Positions 22,184-32,855 are shown, counted from the stretch's first letter. The stretch is 64,000 nt of DNA from Acanthosepion esculentum (GCA_964036315.1 OZ038496.1:14264076-14328075), one strand, 5' to 3'. Notes: a model not told the origin generated them from the letters alone. Numbers and translations are program-made.

Positions 22184-22364
22184 ATATTTTCTATGAAAAT
22201 TTCTCGGACATTCAGGCCAGTAAATGTTGTTAATACTGTTTATTAGAAACAGAGCATTTACTTAAATATTTGTATCTATAAAAAAAGATGTATAAACATA
22301 AAAAATGTCTTAAAATAAAGATATGTGTATTCTAGTTTCATTAGATTGATTGACAGATATACTG

Positions 22365-23680
22365 AGATCAGCTTGTGTTTTTGACATCTCCAAAGCGTTT
22401 GATAGAGTTTGGCATGCCGGCCTTCTTCGTAAGCTCCAGGGTTATGGCATCACAGGTCGATTGTTTGACCTAATACAATAATTCCTGTCAAACCGTGAAT
22501 TGAAGGTCGTTCTCAATGGATTCATCTCCAGCTCTTATTCCACTAATGCAGGTGTTCCTCAAGGCTCCATCCTAGGCCCTACTCTGTTCCTCATATTCAT
22601 AAACGATCTTCCTGACGCCATAGATTCCCAAGTCGGCATCTATGCGGATGACACCACAATTTACTCCTGTCTCAAACACAAATCCAGTGATGCTGACAAA
22701 ATTAACCTGGCATCTCGGATAGAAAAGGACCTCCAATCGGTTGTGAACTGGGGCAAGAAATGGACGGTTAACTTTAACGCCTCTAAAACTAAACTGATCT
22801 CTATTAACCACCACAAGGATCCATCCCTGCATCCCATTAGAATGTCTGATGACCAACTTCTTGAGAGCTCCTCTCTGCGGCTGCTCGGTCTCAAGCTGTC
22901 CGCTGATCTGAGATGGAACAAATATATCGAGTCAATTGCATCATCCCCTGCAAGGAAAGATGGCTCCCTGTGCTGAGCCAGGAAATTTTTCTCAAAGGAA
23001 TCTATCCTCCAAATCTATAAATCGACCATTTGCCCTTGCATGGAGTATTGCTGCCATATATGGTCTGGAGCCCCTGCTGTTTGCCTCAGGGTTCTTGATA
23101 AGATCCAGAGACGGATATGCAATGTAATTGGCCCCGATCTGTTATCTCGTCTGCAGTCTCTCTCTCACAGACGCGACGTTGCCTCGCTCTGTCTTTTTTA
23201 TAAATACTTTCACGGTAATTGCTCCGAGGAGCTGCTTTCGCTGGCTCCTAGGCCTCATGAATTTAAACGTCCCACGAGGCTGGCATCATGTTCCCACCCC
23301 TTCACCGTTGAAACTGTTAGATGTAGACGTCTCTTCTACTCCAATAGCTTCATGTCTCGCACATCTGACCTGTGGAACTCCCTTCCTTATTCCTGTTTCC
23401 CTGACAAATACAATCTCCAACTATTTAAGTGTAATGTCAATCGACATCTCCAGCTGCCTTGATCTATCCTCTTCCCTTCTCCACATCCTTTCACCTTTCA
23501 TTCCTATCTGCTCTCGCTCCAAATCTTCTGTAACCCCCTAGCCTTGATCGATCCACTATCTTTCTCCACATCCTCTCCTTTACCACTCCTATCTGCTCTT
23601 CCACCTTCTGTAACCCCCTGCGTACTAGTGGCTTCCAGCCTTGCTTGGGGTGATATGCTTAAAAAAAACAAAAAAAAACA
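22365..23680 (+). mobile_element. L-A LINE, best reverse transcriptase copy, 5'-truncated
   Basis: A single frame runs from 22,371 to 23,462 with only two in-frame stops: TAA near 22,479 and TGA at 22,974, the latter where relatives have Arg. Domain order: VFDISKAFDRVWHAGLLRKL (palm Asp), AGVPQGSILGPTLFLIFIND, then GIYADDTTIYSC with the catalytic YADD, VNWGKKWTVNFNASKTKLI, and LRLLGLKLSADLRWNKYI. The C-terminal region follows with CMEYCCHIWSGAPAV and DLWNSLPYSCFPDKYNLQLF. The endonuclease and ORF1 are missing. The 3' UTR has an internal duplication and ends GCTTGGGGTGATATGCTTAA plus A-rich tail. CR1/Jockey-type LINE; the exact clade is uncertain. Confidence 0.9.
23463..23625. repeat. Tandem duplication inside L-A 3' UTR
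   Basis: Two copies of a ~75-80-bp segment: CTTGATCTATCC ... CTTCTGTAACCCCCT, then CTTGATCGATCC ... CTTCTGTAACCCCCT. Other L-A copies have one. Confidence 0.8.
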
Positions 23681-24225
23681 GGTTTCTTGAGTTCTGACAT
23701 CTACAAGCTGTAAAAAATAATCTAAATACCAACCATAATTTTGATGTCTTCTCAGCACATTTATAAATCTATCATTCATTCAATCATTGAATATTGCTGC
23801 CATATCTGGTTATTTTCCATATTTTTCGTTACACCAGTTTTGGGTCTTGTGACCTTCATCAGGCAAAGAATGGTTATTTCCATATATTATTTAAAGGAAT
23901 TAATTTTTTCTTATGTTTTCTTATGTTTAACCATTGTCTTTTGTGTGTAATCCAAATTCTTTTTGGACTGGTAGAAAAATATTCCTCTGATTGAGAGGTA
24001 ATAAAACAATTAGGATTGGTCAGAGAAAGGGCTAAGAAAGGAGGTCTTTTTTCTTAACTTTTTATGCACTTTGTATCTTTTTAAGCCTTTTTCCATTTTT
24101 GTATATTGTGTGTGTGTATATTTTTGCTAGTATGTGTATATACATTCCTTCTCTATACATATATATTGTTTTATTACAAGGAAATAGTATATATACATAC
24201 ACACATTGTATAGTGTGTAGGGTTC

Positions 24226-24264
<39 letters not shown>

Positions 24265-24385
24265 TCAGAATCATGTGTTTTGCCACTATGTGTGTTTATA
24301 ATGTGGGATTATGATTTGTTTAGGGCTGGTTTAAATTTGTCTATAAAGTTTTTTCTTGTAAGAAATATATATATATATATATATA
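23681..24385. other. Mixed fragments and microsatellites
   Basis: 23,741-23,815 is a short L-A piece (ATTTATAAATCTATCATTCA, GAATATTGCTGCCATATCTG). 23,850-23,870 resembles the SINE tail CCTTCATCAGGC. (TG)n lies at ~24,230-24,263 and (TA)n at ~24,366-24,385. Confidence 0.6.
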
Positions 24386-24538
24386 CATGTTTCATTAAAA
24401 ATGACAGACAAGGTACCATGGTTAAGCTTTTTATTTAATTTTTCTTGTGTTTGAACAAGAGCTTTCTTTTCTGGACAAAGGGTGTGTAAGAACTGTCCAA
24501 ATGTTTTATATTTCTGAGCGCTTTCAGCTATACCTTTA
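24386..24538. repeat. Left inverted terminal repeat of Penelope-like element
   Basis: Runs from CATGTTTCATTAAAAA through GACAGACAAGGTACCATGG to CAGCTATACCTTTA. It matches the complement of 25,966-26,118 with few differences over ~153 bp. Confidence 0.9.
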
Positions 24539-25580
24539 CAGCATCACATCCACCCATGAATTCCTGCAAATTTTAAAAACTACAAAAAAAACAAACCAAG
24601 GTATAATAGTGTCACTTGACGTTGAAAACTTATTTACAAATGTCCCTGTCAACCAAACTATTGACATTATCCTCAATTCTGTGTATACTAATAATTCTAT
24701 CCCTCTGCCATCCAGCAAACCATCCATACTAAAAAAATTACTACACGCATGCACAATCAAAGTTCCATTCTATGACCATAATGGCAACATTTACACCCAA
24801 ATTAATGGTGTTAGTATGGGAAATCCACTTGGTCCATGCTTTTCCAACTATTACATGTCCCATGTAGAAAATACGATAATTACAATGGTCTGTAAACCAA
24901 AAATATACGTTCACTACGTAGATGATATTTTTATTTTAGCAAATAACATTAAAGAAATAGATACACTTAAGACCACATTTGAGAAAAACTCCATCCTTAA
25001 CTTTACCTATGAACTTCGTCAAAAATCAAACTTCCATTCATAGATGTCCTCATTGAATACAGCAATAAAACTTTCATTTCATCATTATACAAAAAACCCA
25101 CCAGCAAAAACTCGTGCCACCTTAACTTTAAAAGCGAATATTCACTTAGGTACAAAATAGAAGTAATAAAAAACTTTCTAAAAAGAGCACACCAGAATTC
25201 ATCCTCTCGACTACTCTTCCTCAAAGAACTTAATAATGTTAAACAAACACTAATCAACAATGGCTTCCCTAACCACCTTATAGACCACCAAATTAGACTA
25301 TTTCTCCCTAAAGTAAGTAATAACAATAGTGAACACACAGACAAAAATCACATACACATTTATTACAAAAACCAAATGTACATTAATTACAAACAAGATG
25401 AATCTTCACTAAGACATATTATAAAGAAATACACTACCCCAATTGACCTGAATAAAAAAATCAAATTAATTATCTATTGTAAAAAATTTAAGACATCTAA
25501 CCTTATCCTCAAAAATAACAGCACACCAGCTAAGTCAAAATTACAAAGAACAAGCATTATCTATGAGTTCAAATGCCCCT
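24480..25580 (+). pseudogene. Penelope-like reverse transcriptase, broken
   Basis: Residues in order: GIIVSLDVENLFTNVPVNQT (first palm Asp), KLLHACTIKVPFYDHNGN, INGVSMGNPLGPCFSNYYMS (the family's MGxPLGP block), and YVHYVDDIFILANNIKEI with the catalytic YVDD. A frameshift follows near 25,020. The continuing protein (KTPFIDVLIEY-type thumb) is readable in another frame. RT fingers upstream of GIIVSLDV are absent. Frameshift and truncation make it inactive. Confidence 0.88.
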
Positions 25581-25880
25581 TAAGGAACTGATCAAACCAG
25601 ACTCATAAATAATTACATTGGTTACACAACTACATGCTTATCCAGATGTCTTACGTTACACCTATCTGACCACAGCTCCATTAGAACCCATTTAAACACA
25701 CACACAAATTTACCAGACTCCATTAGAAACATAGTAGTAGAAAACACAAATATATTAGCTGCATACACCTGTAAAAAAGATTAAAAATAATGGAAGCTTT
25801 AATAATAAAAAAGAAAAAGCCAACTCTTAACAATATTAACTATGAACAAGGCCACAATGTGCTAACCATATTCAGAAATT
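25581..25880 (+). pseudogene. GIY-YIG endonuclease part of Penelope-like element
   Basis: After TSIIYEFKCPL the frame shifts, and NNYIGYTTTCLSRCLTLHLS then DHSSIRTHLNTH can be read, followed by RLKIMEALIIKKKKP. YIGYTT and LSRCLT are the expected GIY-YIG landmarks of Penelope endonucleases, and the upstream EFKCP is their zinc-finger-like entry. The segment is broken by frame changes. Confidence 0.8.
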
Positions 25881-25965
25881 AAAAACATCCCTACCACACA
25901 CTAAGACATTCATATAATGCACACACTCAATTAAGCTGAAAAATCGAATCATCCTTGATAATGGC

Positions 25966-26118
25966 TAAAGGTATAGCCAAAAGTGCTTGAAAATATAAAA
26001 CATTTGGCCAGTTCTTACACACCCTTTGTCCAGAGAAGAAAGCTCTTGTTCGAACACAAGAAAAATTAAATAAAAAGCTTAACCATAGTACCTTGTCTGT
26101 CGTTTTTAATGAAACATG
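25966..26118. repeat. Right inverted terminal repeat of Penelope-like element
   Basis: Inverted copy of 24,386-24,538. Beyond it, TGCCTAAATATACA marks the outer end and recurs as CTGCTCAAATATACC at 55,960. Confidence 0.9.
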
Positions 26119-26148
26119 CATAAACAAAGGATTGCTGCCTAAATATAC

Positions 26149-26152
<4 letters not shown>

Positions 26153-26191
<39 letters not shown>
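26153..26191. repeat. (TA)n array between Penelope end and mariner copy 3
   Basis: Uninterrupted TA repeat ending exactly at the mariner terminus ACAGGGTGGG. Confidence 0.95.
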
Positions 26192-26194
<3 letters not shown>

Positions 26195-26975
26195 GGTGGG
26201 ATGGATAAATTGTCACTAAAATTATGCAAAAATGAAAATAACAAAGAGTAAACTTATTCAATAAAATGGTCATTGGCTTCAACCATGACCTCCAGATGAC
26301 TTCAGAATTTCCTGCAACTCTTCTGGATGGACTCCTTGTTTAAGTTGGTGAATGCTGCCATAATCCTTGCCTACAGTTCATCATTGGAGCTATAAGGTGT
26401 TTTGTTCAACTGCACCCCACACATAATAATCAAGTGGGTCGCAATCTGGTGAGTTATATGTGGCCAGATGTAAGGTGTGATGTGGTTGCAGAATTTGTCT
26501 GACAGCCATAACTGAGTTTTGCTTGTGTGACATCGTGCATAGTCCTGTTGCCAGACATAGGATCTTTCAGCAGCCACCCTCTTGACCCAAGGCACTTGAT
26601 GGAGACCACCTCATTGAGTCTACGTCCTGTGGGAAGATGAATGGAGGCATAACATCACCATCACTAGTGATCACTGCAAACACGTTTGTAATCACCATTA
26701 GACTCATCCAACTCTTTCTGAATCCTCTGCACTCTCCTCAGATTGACACCCAAACACTCTGAAATGTTCGTATTGGAGCTACCAGCTCAAATGCAAAGCA
26801 GTGCAGTATGTTGTTTCTAAATTTCTGGCAGAGTGAATTGCATCAGGCTGCTCTTTTTCTCTTTTTTTTGTGCCCAGCTCAATGCACTATACTATGCAGT
26901 CGACAAAATAAAAACAGCCAAAATGGACACGTGAAATTAAAAATATAAAATGGCAGCAATTTACCCATTGCATCT

Positions 26976-26979
<4 letters not shown>
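26192..26979 (-). mobile_element. Tc1/mariner relic, DD37D-like, copy 3
   Basis: The left end CAGGGTGGGATGGATAAATT and the right end (complement of GATGCAATGGGTAAATTGCT) are inverted and both abut TA runs, as expected for TA-targeting elements. The minus strand reads LPWVKRVAAERSYVWQQDYA with the second Asp, HTSKTQLWLSDKFCNHITPY, and after a frameshift PDCDPLDYYVWGAV with the third Asp. Spacing in related copies is about 37 residues. The middle of the gene is missing. Confidence 0.85.
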
Positions 26980-27048
<69 letters not shown>

Positions 27049-27092
27049 AGACCTGCCAAAGGGTAGATGTGCTTCATAAAGGAGCCAATAGC

Positions 27093-27120
<28 letters not shown>
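26980..27120. repeat. (TA)n arrays flanking a short dispersed repeat
   Basis: (TA)n occupies 26,980-27,043 and 27,095-27,120. Between them is the complement of TATTGGCTCCTTTATGAAGC plus TCTACCCTTTGGCAGG, which recurs on the plus strand at 27,886-27,925. Confidence 0.9.
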
Positions 27121-27125
<5 letters not shown>

Positions 27126-27531
27126 ACTCTCCCGTCGAACTCGACGTATGAGGGTCAGACAGATCAGTTCCCAGAAACTGAAAGCCCGACACCCGCACAG
27201 GATTTGATTATAGTGGTGAAGGCTTTGTGCAGGGCCATCCACACTTTTTGGAGGGACAAATACAGGGACCTGGTGCAACGAATGCCACAAGGTCCCCAAA
27301 CGACCCTCCGCAGGTTTTGAATTCAGAGTTGTCCTTCTCCTAGACCAGTTGCCATCCAAGGCTATAGAACCCAGTCTGTCCTGCTATTTACCCATAGTTG
27401 GAGGGAGAAGAAGAGGATTCACACCTTTCCCAAGGGCACGTAAGTGAATGTAATGGATTCGACTGGAATTCGAACTCGGCTCTCCGATTCCTCAATCCAA
27501 GCCGTTATCCATTACTACACCGTGCCTCCTA
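27121..27531 (-). mobile_element. S2 SINE, essentially full length
   Basis: Minus-strand order: head GGCACGGTGTAGTAATGGAT with an A-box-like region, then GAGCCGAGTTCGAATTCC (B box), CATTCACTTACGTGCCCTTG, CAACTATGGGTAAATAGCAG, and the S2 domain with GGTCTAGGAGAAGGACAACT. The long 3' domain includes CGGAGGGTCGTTTGGGGACC and GGTCCCTGTATTTGTCCCTC, and ends CGACGGGAGAGTCCATC directly at an (AT)n array. It is about 410 bp and the best preserved SINE in the window. Confidence 0.9.
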
Positions 27532-27546
27532 TATATATATATAAAT

Positions 27547-27683
27547 ATAAAAGTGAACATAGAAGTCAACACTTAGAGGTGACAGTCTGTTTCATGCTAG
27601 ACGCAATCGTGGACTGACGATTGCATCTAGCATGAAACAGATTGTCACCTCTAAGTGTTGACTTCTATGTTCACTTTTATATT
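27547..27683. repeat. Near-perfect palindrome, ~65-bp arms
   Basis: The left arm runs from TATAAAAGTGAACATAGAAG through AACACTTAGAGGTGACAG to TTTCATGCTAGACGCAATCG. The right arm is its inverted copy with a few mismatches, separated by only a few bases. Confidence 0.9.
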
Positions 27684-27774
27684 TACACACGCTCTATCTG
27701 TGATACTGAACCCTTTATCCCATAAATATAGCACACCTTAAGACTATATTTATATATATATATATATATATATG

Positions 27775-27872
<98 letters not shown>

Positions 27873-27875
27873 ATA
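27684..27875. repeat. (TA)n-(AC)n-(TA)n cluster
   Basis: TA repeat at ~27,749-27,772, AC repeat at ~27,780-27,821 and TA repeat at ~27,823-27,869. Confidence 0.9.
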
Positions 27876-28165
27876 CCTGTTAGCTATTGGCTCCTTTATG
27901 AAGCAAATCTACCCTTTAGCAGGTTGTTTTTTGTCCTATGTCACCCCGAGATACATCCCTGCTTACCAGCAGAAAAGCTAGTATAGGAGCTGGTTTAAAC
28001 ACCAACCACCTGTTCATGCAGCAGGTTGTACTAGGTTACATGTTGCCAGCAACAGGCCTTATAAGGAAACATTCTGCATTCACTGACCAAGCAGCCAATA
28101 ACAAGTGGTTGACTGAAATTTATAAAATCTTTCTCTTAAAACAATTCCCCATTATAATCTAATTG
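27876..28165 (+). repeat. Dispersed repeat starting at a (TA)n array
   Basis: Begins TATTGGCTCCTTTATGAAGC, also found inverted at 27,050-27,093. It continues with a stretch read as LTSRKASIGAGLNTNHLFMQ, which may be a decayed coding segment of an unrecognised element. Confidence 0.5.
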
Positions 28166-28784
28166 TATGTGCAGGTCATCTGGCTGTTCAGTTCCAATAA
28201 CTAAGCTGCTGGACCCTCATAAATTTTTCTGCTTACAATATGCTTTGGTGCTTGTTGTGAGGGAGAAGATTTCCCTACAAATTTGGACGCGGTCCTCAGA
28301 CATAAAAATACTCCTACATCAAGAGGAGTAGCAGGAGTAGTAGTAGCTTTTGCTCAAAAAAGTTAGTTAGTCATGCCTAAACATTCTATTCCCTTGTTTC
28401 TATTCTACATTATGTTTTCCTGTACCAGGTAATACAGTTCTGGTAATACTAATTCCGGTTTTTAATGTTGTTTTTGATAACTTAGTTTCAACAGATGCAT
28501 AAGATGCCCTCTCAAAATTTTGAAGGAAGAAATCAGAAAAAGATTTTTCTCTTGCACTTCATAGCCCTCCCCACTATCCCTACTTTTACCCACTGAACAG
28601 CATATTTCAACATGAGAACCTGACTAATGAGAAATTCATCACAGACTGAGAAAAATACCAAACTTATGGTAGCTATTTAAAATGTAAAAATTAGAAGAGA
28701 AATTAACTCCCATCACTGACCTTCAAACTAGAAGACAGAGCAATTTTTGGATATTTAAAAAAAAAGATGCGTCTCATAAGCAGC
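28166..28784. other. Unassigned stretch
   Basis: No gene or known repeat family recognised. Confidence 0.5.
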
Positions 28785-29145
28785 AAAATATATTAATATA
28801 ATATATTAATAACAATTAAAATAAATTAATATAATATATTAATAACAATTAAAATATATTAATCTTATATATTAATAACAATTATAATATATTAATATAA
28901 TATATTAATAACATTTAAAATATATCAATATAATATATTAATAGCAATTAAAATATATTAATATTATATATTAATATCAATTAAAATATATTAATATAAT
29001 ATATTAATAACAATTAAAATATATTAATATAATATATTAATGACAATTAAAATATATTAATATTATATATTAATAATAATTAAAATATAATAATACAATT
29101 TATTAATAACAATTAATGTATATTAATATAATATATTAATAACAC
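28785..29145. repeat. 33-bp AT-rich minisatellite, about 11 units
   Basis: Units contain AATAACAATTAAAATATATT then AATATAATATATT. Starts at 28,808 and 28,841 fix the 33-bp period. Scattered substitutions. Confidence 0.9.
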
Positions 29146-30256
29146 TGGCATTGTTCAAACCACCATTCATGCCAGATGAAGTGCTATCTCCTAGAAACTT
29201 TAACTAAAATTCATTAAGTATAGTTGCGGGATAATGTGGGAGAATGAAAATTAAATAATAAATAATATAAATAATAAACATAATAATTAAAAAAATAAAT
29301 AATTTCATTTTCCCATAATGCAAATGGAAAACAAAAAAAAGGGTTTCCGTTCATGTGCAAAATTTGTGACCCCACTTCCAGAAAGGAGATCATCTAGTTT
29401 GGATACTTTCAAATCATGGGATTCAGATGTGTTTTGCCACGATCTCAAGGAAAGGAAATTCAGTCACTCTCCCTCAACGTCATGTTGACTTGAGGTCGAC
29501 CAATCTCTTACCTTTTACTGATACACATGTGTATCAGTGAAAATTGTCCCTTAATTTTCCAACCAAGTTTTTCTGTTATTTTTTGTGGTCCAACAACATT
29601 AGCATCTTTTGATACTGGACGAAAAACCAAATACCAAGCCATTACAATAAATAGCAGGTGGGCTCTGTGAGCGTTGAACAAATACAAGTGTGCCTGAGCA
29701 GGCATCTGCAATAGGGAGCTGGTTGTTATATAAACATATCAAAGGTAAATCACTTTCAGATCTAAATGACACTCCTTCTATTTGTTGAGGGAAGATTGCA
29801 TATTGTCTTTGAATCTCTCAAGTAGAAGTTTGAATTTGGCAAACACAAAACTGAGAAAATATCTTCATGACAGGAGATAACATATTAATGGTTATATAAC
29901 AGATGTTCTACTATATACACATATACATACATTCATTTATATTCACATATACATACATTCATTTACATGTGCAATTACACACATAGGCACATACACATGT
30001 ATCGATATACACAGGTACCTACATATATTCATATATCAATACTTACACATATATTTTCAAATCTTTACACATATTTATATTTATATCTATTAAAAATTTT
30101 TTTTCCTTAAATTTCACAGTTAATGTTTAACGTTAGGTGATGACTTAAGTGTTTAAATATCAAAACAAATATTTCTAATTTTAACATTTTACCATCAATA
30201 TTGATAGTTAAAGAGTAACATATTTAAATTAATTTATCAATTAAAAAAAAGAAAAT

Positions 30257-30300
<44 letters not shown>

Positions 30301-31023
30301 CACACTTTTTATTCCTCTCTTAGTTTTAAATTAACATTTCATTCTTCATATAACCACAATTTAATGTCATAAGGTTAATATCTAGGTTTAATTTTATAAA
30401 ACCTCTTTCCTTTAAGACAAATACCTTCCACCCTCCCCTGACCCCTGAATCATGCCTTTTATCTAACTGAAACATTGAAATGGATAAATTCTGTATTAGT
30501 TTTTTTTTTATAGCTTTCACAGTTAAATTTCTATTTCTGACACAAACTCAATCTATACCGCTGTTGAATAAGACAGACAAATTATATTTTTTATTTTTTA
30601 TGATTTATTAATGATTTGCTCTGTAATAATAAATACATTGAGCTTTTTTTGCGGATCATTTTTAATATTTTATATTACTAGGATCCACTTGGATTATATA
30701 CCAATGCATTTATTAGCTTTACTATTCCCCCATAGCTGAACACTTTAATCAATCAAGACACTCATTAGACAACTGTAAATGTTTATTGATAGATTCAGAT
30801 TTCAATTCCACATACACACGCAGAAAAAAAGAAAAATACTGGATTTTAAAATTAAACACATATAAACTAGGGTTAAACAAAGACTTGGGAATTTTAAATC
30901 TGTATAAATATTTCAATAGTTAAAAAAAATTTTTTAGATATAGTTAAGAAAACCTTTTTAAACGACATCTAAAATATTATTATTGTTAGATTTACGTTAG
31001 AAATGTTCAAACAAAGTTACATT
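29146..31023. other. AT-rich gap with small shared repeats
   Basis: 29,657-29,715 matches 12,614-12,680. 30,514-30,575 (CACAGTTAAATTTCTATTTC) matches 40,790-40,850. 30,668-30,722 matches 18,865-18,925. (TA)n lies at ~30,266-30,292. No gene recognised. Confidence 0.5.
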
Positions 31024-31030
31024 CCACATC

Positions 31031-31054
31031 ACGTGACGTCCGCGTCTCGCGATG
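31031..31054. promoter_or_regulatory. CpG-dense block with E-box, CRE-like and TCTCGCGA motifs
   Basis: CACGTG overlaps TGACGTC and is followed after CCGCG by TCTCGCGA, all within about 25 bp, giving several CpGs in otherwise CpG-poor AT-rich DNA. In animals these are motifs for USF-type bHLH factors, CREB/ATF, and the TCTCGCGA promoter element. No adjacent coding exon was found, so promoter function is an inference. Confidence 0.4.
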
Positions 31055-31124
31055 GATGCTACTTGTAAACAAACTTCTGAATACATTTATTTCTGATGAA
31101 AGATCAGGGCAGATCTGAAATATC

Positions 31125-31126
31125 AA

Positions 31127-31157
<31 letters not shown>

Positions 31158-31235
31158 ATAAATAAATACTTTCACAAAAAAACATTCAAATTTTTTTAAT
31201 TTGCAACTTTTCAATTGTTTTCTCCAGATCATATA

Positions 31236-31291
<56 letters not shown>

Positions 31292-31419
31292 TGGAAAGAC
31301 TATATTGAATCGATTAACTGGGTCTGTTGCTAAAAAAGTTAGTTCAATGTGAATCCTGAATCTATCTTAAGTTAAATGATAAGTTTCTTCATATTAATTC
31401 TCTCACCCTCCCTCCCCCT

Positions 31420-31489
<70 letters not shown>
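31125..31489. repeat. (TA)n, (CT)n and (TA)n arrays
   Basis: TA runs at ~31,128-31,150, 31,233-31,288 and 31,464-31,487, with a CT run at ~31,419-31,463. Confidence 0.9.
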
Positions 31490-31496
<7 letters not shown>

Positions 31497-31845
31497 GCAT
31501 TTCACCCCAAGCAAAGCGGGAGTGCAACTAGTACGCAAGGGGTTACAGAACAAGACTAAAGAGGTGAATGGGTGGGACCGAGATGCCAACCTAGTAGCTT
31601 GCTTAAATTCATGCAGTCTGGGTACCAGCGAAAGCAACTTGTTGGAAAAGTTATACTTATAGAAGAGACAGAGGGAAGCCACGGCACATCTCTGAGAAAG
31701 CGACTGTAGACTAGATGCCAGTGCAGGACCTATTATATTGCATGTCCGTCTCTGGATTTTGCCGAGGACTTTGAGACTTACAGCGGGGGCACCAGACCAT
31801 ATATGCCAGCAATATTCCATGCAATAGGCAGCAAATGTTCTTTAA
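31490..31845 (-). mobile_element. L-A LINE 3' region with A tail at a (TA)n array
   Basis: The minus strand encodes MEYCWHIWSGAPAVSLKVLG, KIQRRTCNIIGPALASSLQS and VPRLHEFKQATRLASRSHPF. It then jumps by deletion to the 3' UTR (CAAGCAAAGCGGGAGTGCAA on plus). The tail CTTAAAAAAAA abuts (TA)n. Confidence 0.85.
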
Positions 31846-32054
31846 GGAAAATACTATTAAAAATGACGGACATTTTGTATCAATTAATTTTAATGAATAA
31901 ATATTCTCAGATAAGGAGGAAATTCTGTGAGAAATTCCTACCCTGATGATAAGTTTATTTTTAAAAAATAGCATTGTTATGCCATTTCCTGTTGACTTCT
32001 CTATGGCTTTCGAAATTCAGCATTTTCCTTTTCTTAGATTGATTTACCACCTAA

Positions 32055-32215
32055 AGCTAGAAGACCCGACTTAACGAACTATTTAACCCATAGCTGGGAA
32101 GAGAAATGAGTTGAATTCACACCTTTCCCAAAAGCATTACAAAAGTGGTTACAGCCGCATTAATTGGAATTTGAACTCAGCTCATTGGCTCTATTTTTCC
32201 CTCCAATGAACACTA
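32055..32215 (-). mobile_element. tRNA-headed SINE fragment (S1/S2 core)
   Basis: Contains ACTATTTAACCCATAGCTGG, CACACCTTTCCCAAAAGCAT and TTGGAATTTGAACTCAGCTC (B-box complement). The distal domains are missing. Confidence 0.7.
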
Positions 32216-32855
32216 TACTACATTTTTGTCTTCTGTTAGTTAAAAAGAAAAAATCTAAATTTAGTAAATGTTAATATACGTATTCCAGTAATTAAAAATT
32301 TACAAATTCAGAATGTTATTAATTTAATAAAAAATAAATACAGATAATAAACTATTAAATATCTCAAAACAACAAAAAAAACCTTTTTCTTGTTAGGTGG
32401 CCAATTTGGCTGATTAATCATGTGTGGGGCCTGAAAGGATCGGTAAGGTTGGTTCCATGAGCTGAAATGTTTTAAGAATGGATTGTCTGGAAGCAAGCTA
32501 TTCTACCAACATTAACAGTGAATGAGTTTATACATTTACCAGACGCACAGTGCCACCCACTTTATTCTGCTTATGAAATGCCCAAAGAAGCTTTTATTCT
32601 AAACTTTAGATCAATATTAATTGAAAGATATTGTCTGGCTGTGCAAAGAGGTTTTGGGATTTCATTTTTCTGATTCGAAACACAAGGCAAATTAATGGAA
32701 TCATTATTTGTGTTGAAGATGATTTTCAAATGGCCTTTAACCAATAATAATAATAATAATAATAATTAGAAATAGTGATATTGTTTCAGCCAGTATTCAA
32801 AATATATGTTCACTTATATGAAAAAATAAACCTCTTCCCCTCTTAATGTAACAGA
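32216..32855. other. Unassigned stretch
   Basis: (AAT)n at ~32,742-32,766. No gene recognised. Confidence 0.5.

Larger units (their letters stand above)
21725..22316. mobile_element. Foldback element B, ~283-bp inverted arms with tRNA-like cores
   Basis: The left arm 21,725-22,008 and right arm 22,035-22,316 are near-perfect inverted copies around a ~26-bp loop. Shared blocks include TTTTTTATGTTTATACAT, AGCATTTACTTAAATATTTG and its complement, and CAAGGTCGATTTTACTG. Each arm holds a tRNA-like sequence, listed separately. The arms differ by scattered substitutions, so the structure is not recent. Confidence 0.85.
24386..26152 (+). mobile_element. Penelope-like element, internally decayed
   Basis: Identified by a Penelope-type reverse transcriptase followed by a GIY-YIG endonuclease-like segment, all between long inverted terminal repeats. 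(TA)n arrays abut both sides. The element is shorter than intact family members because the N-terminal part of the RT is missing. A second, older end of this family lies at 55,740-55,976. Confidence 0.85.

Noticed and set aside
28785..29145. CRISPR-like array of regularly spaced repeats
   Set aside because: Eukaryotic AT-rich minisatellite; units are contiguous and have no unique spacers.
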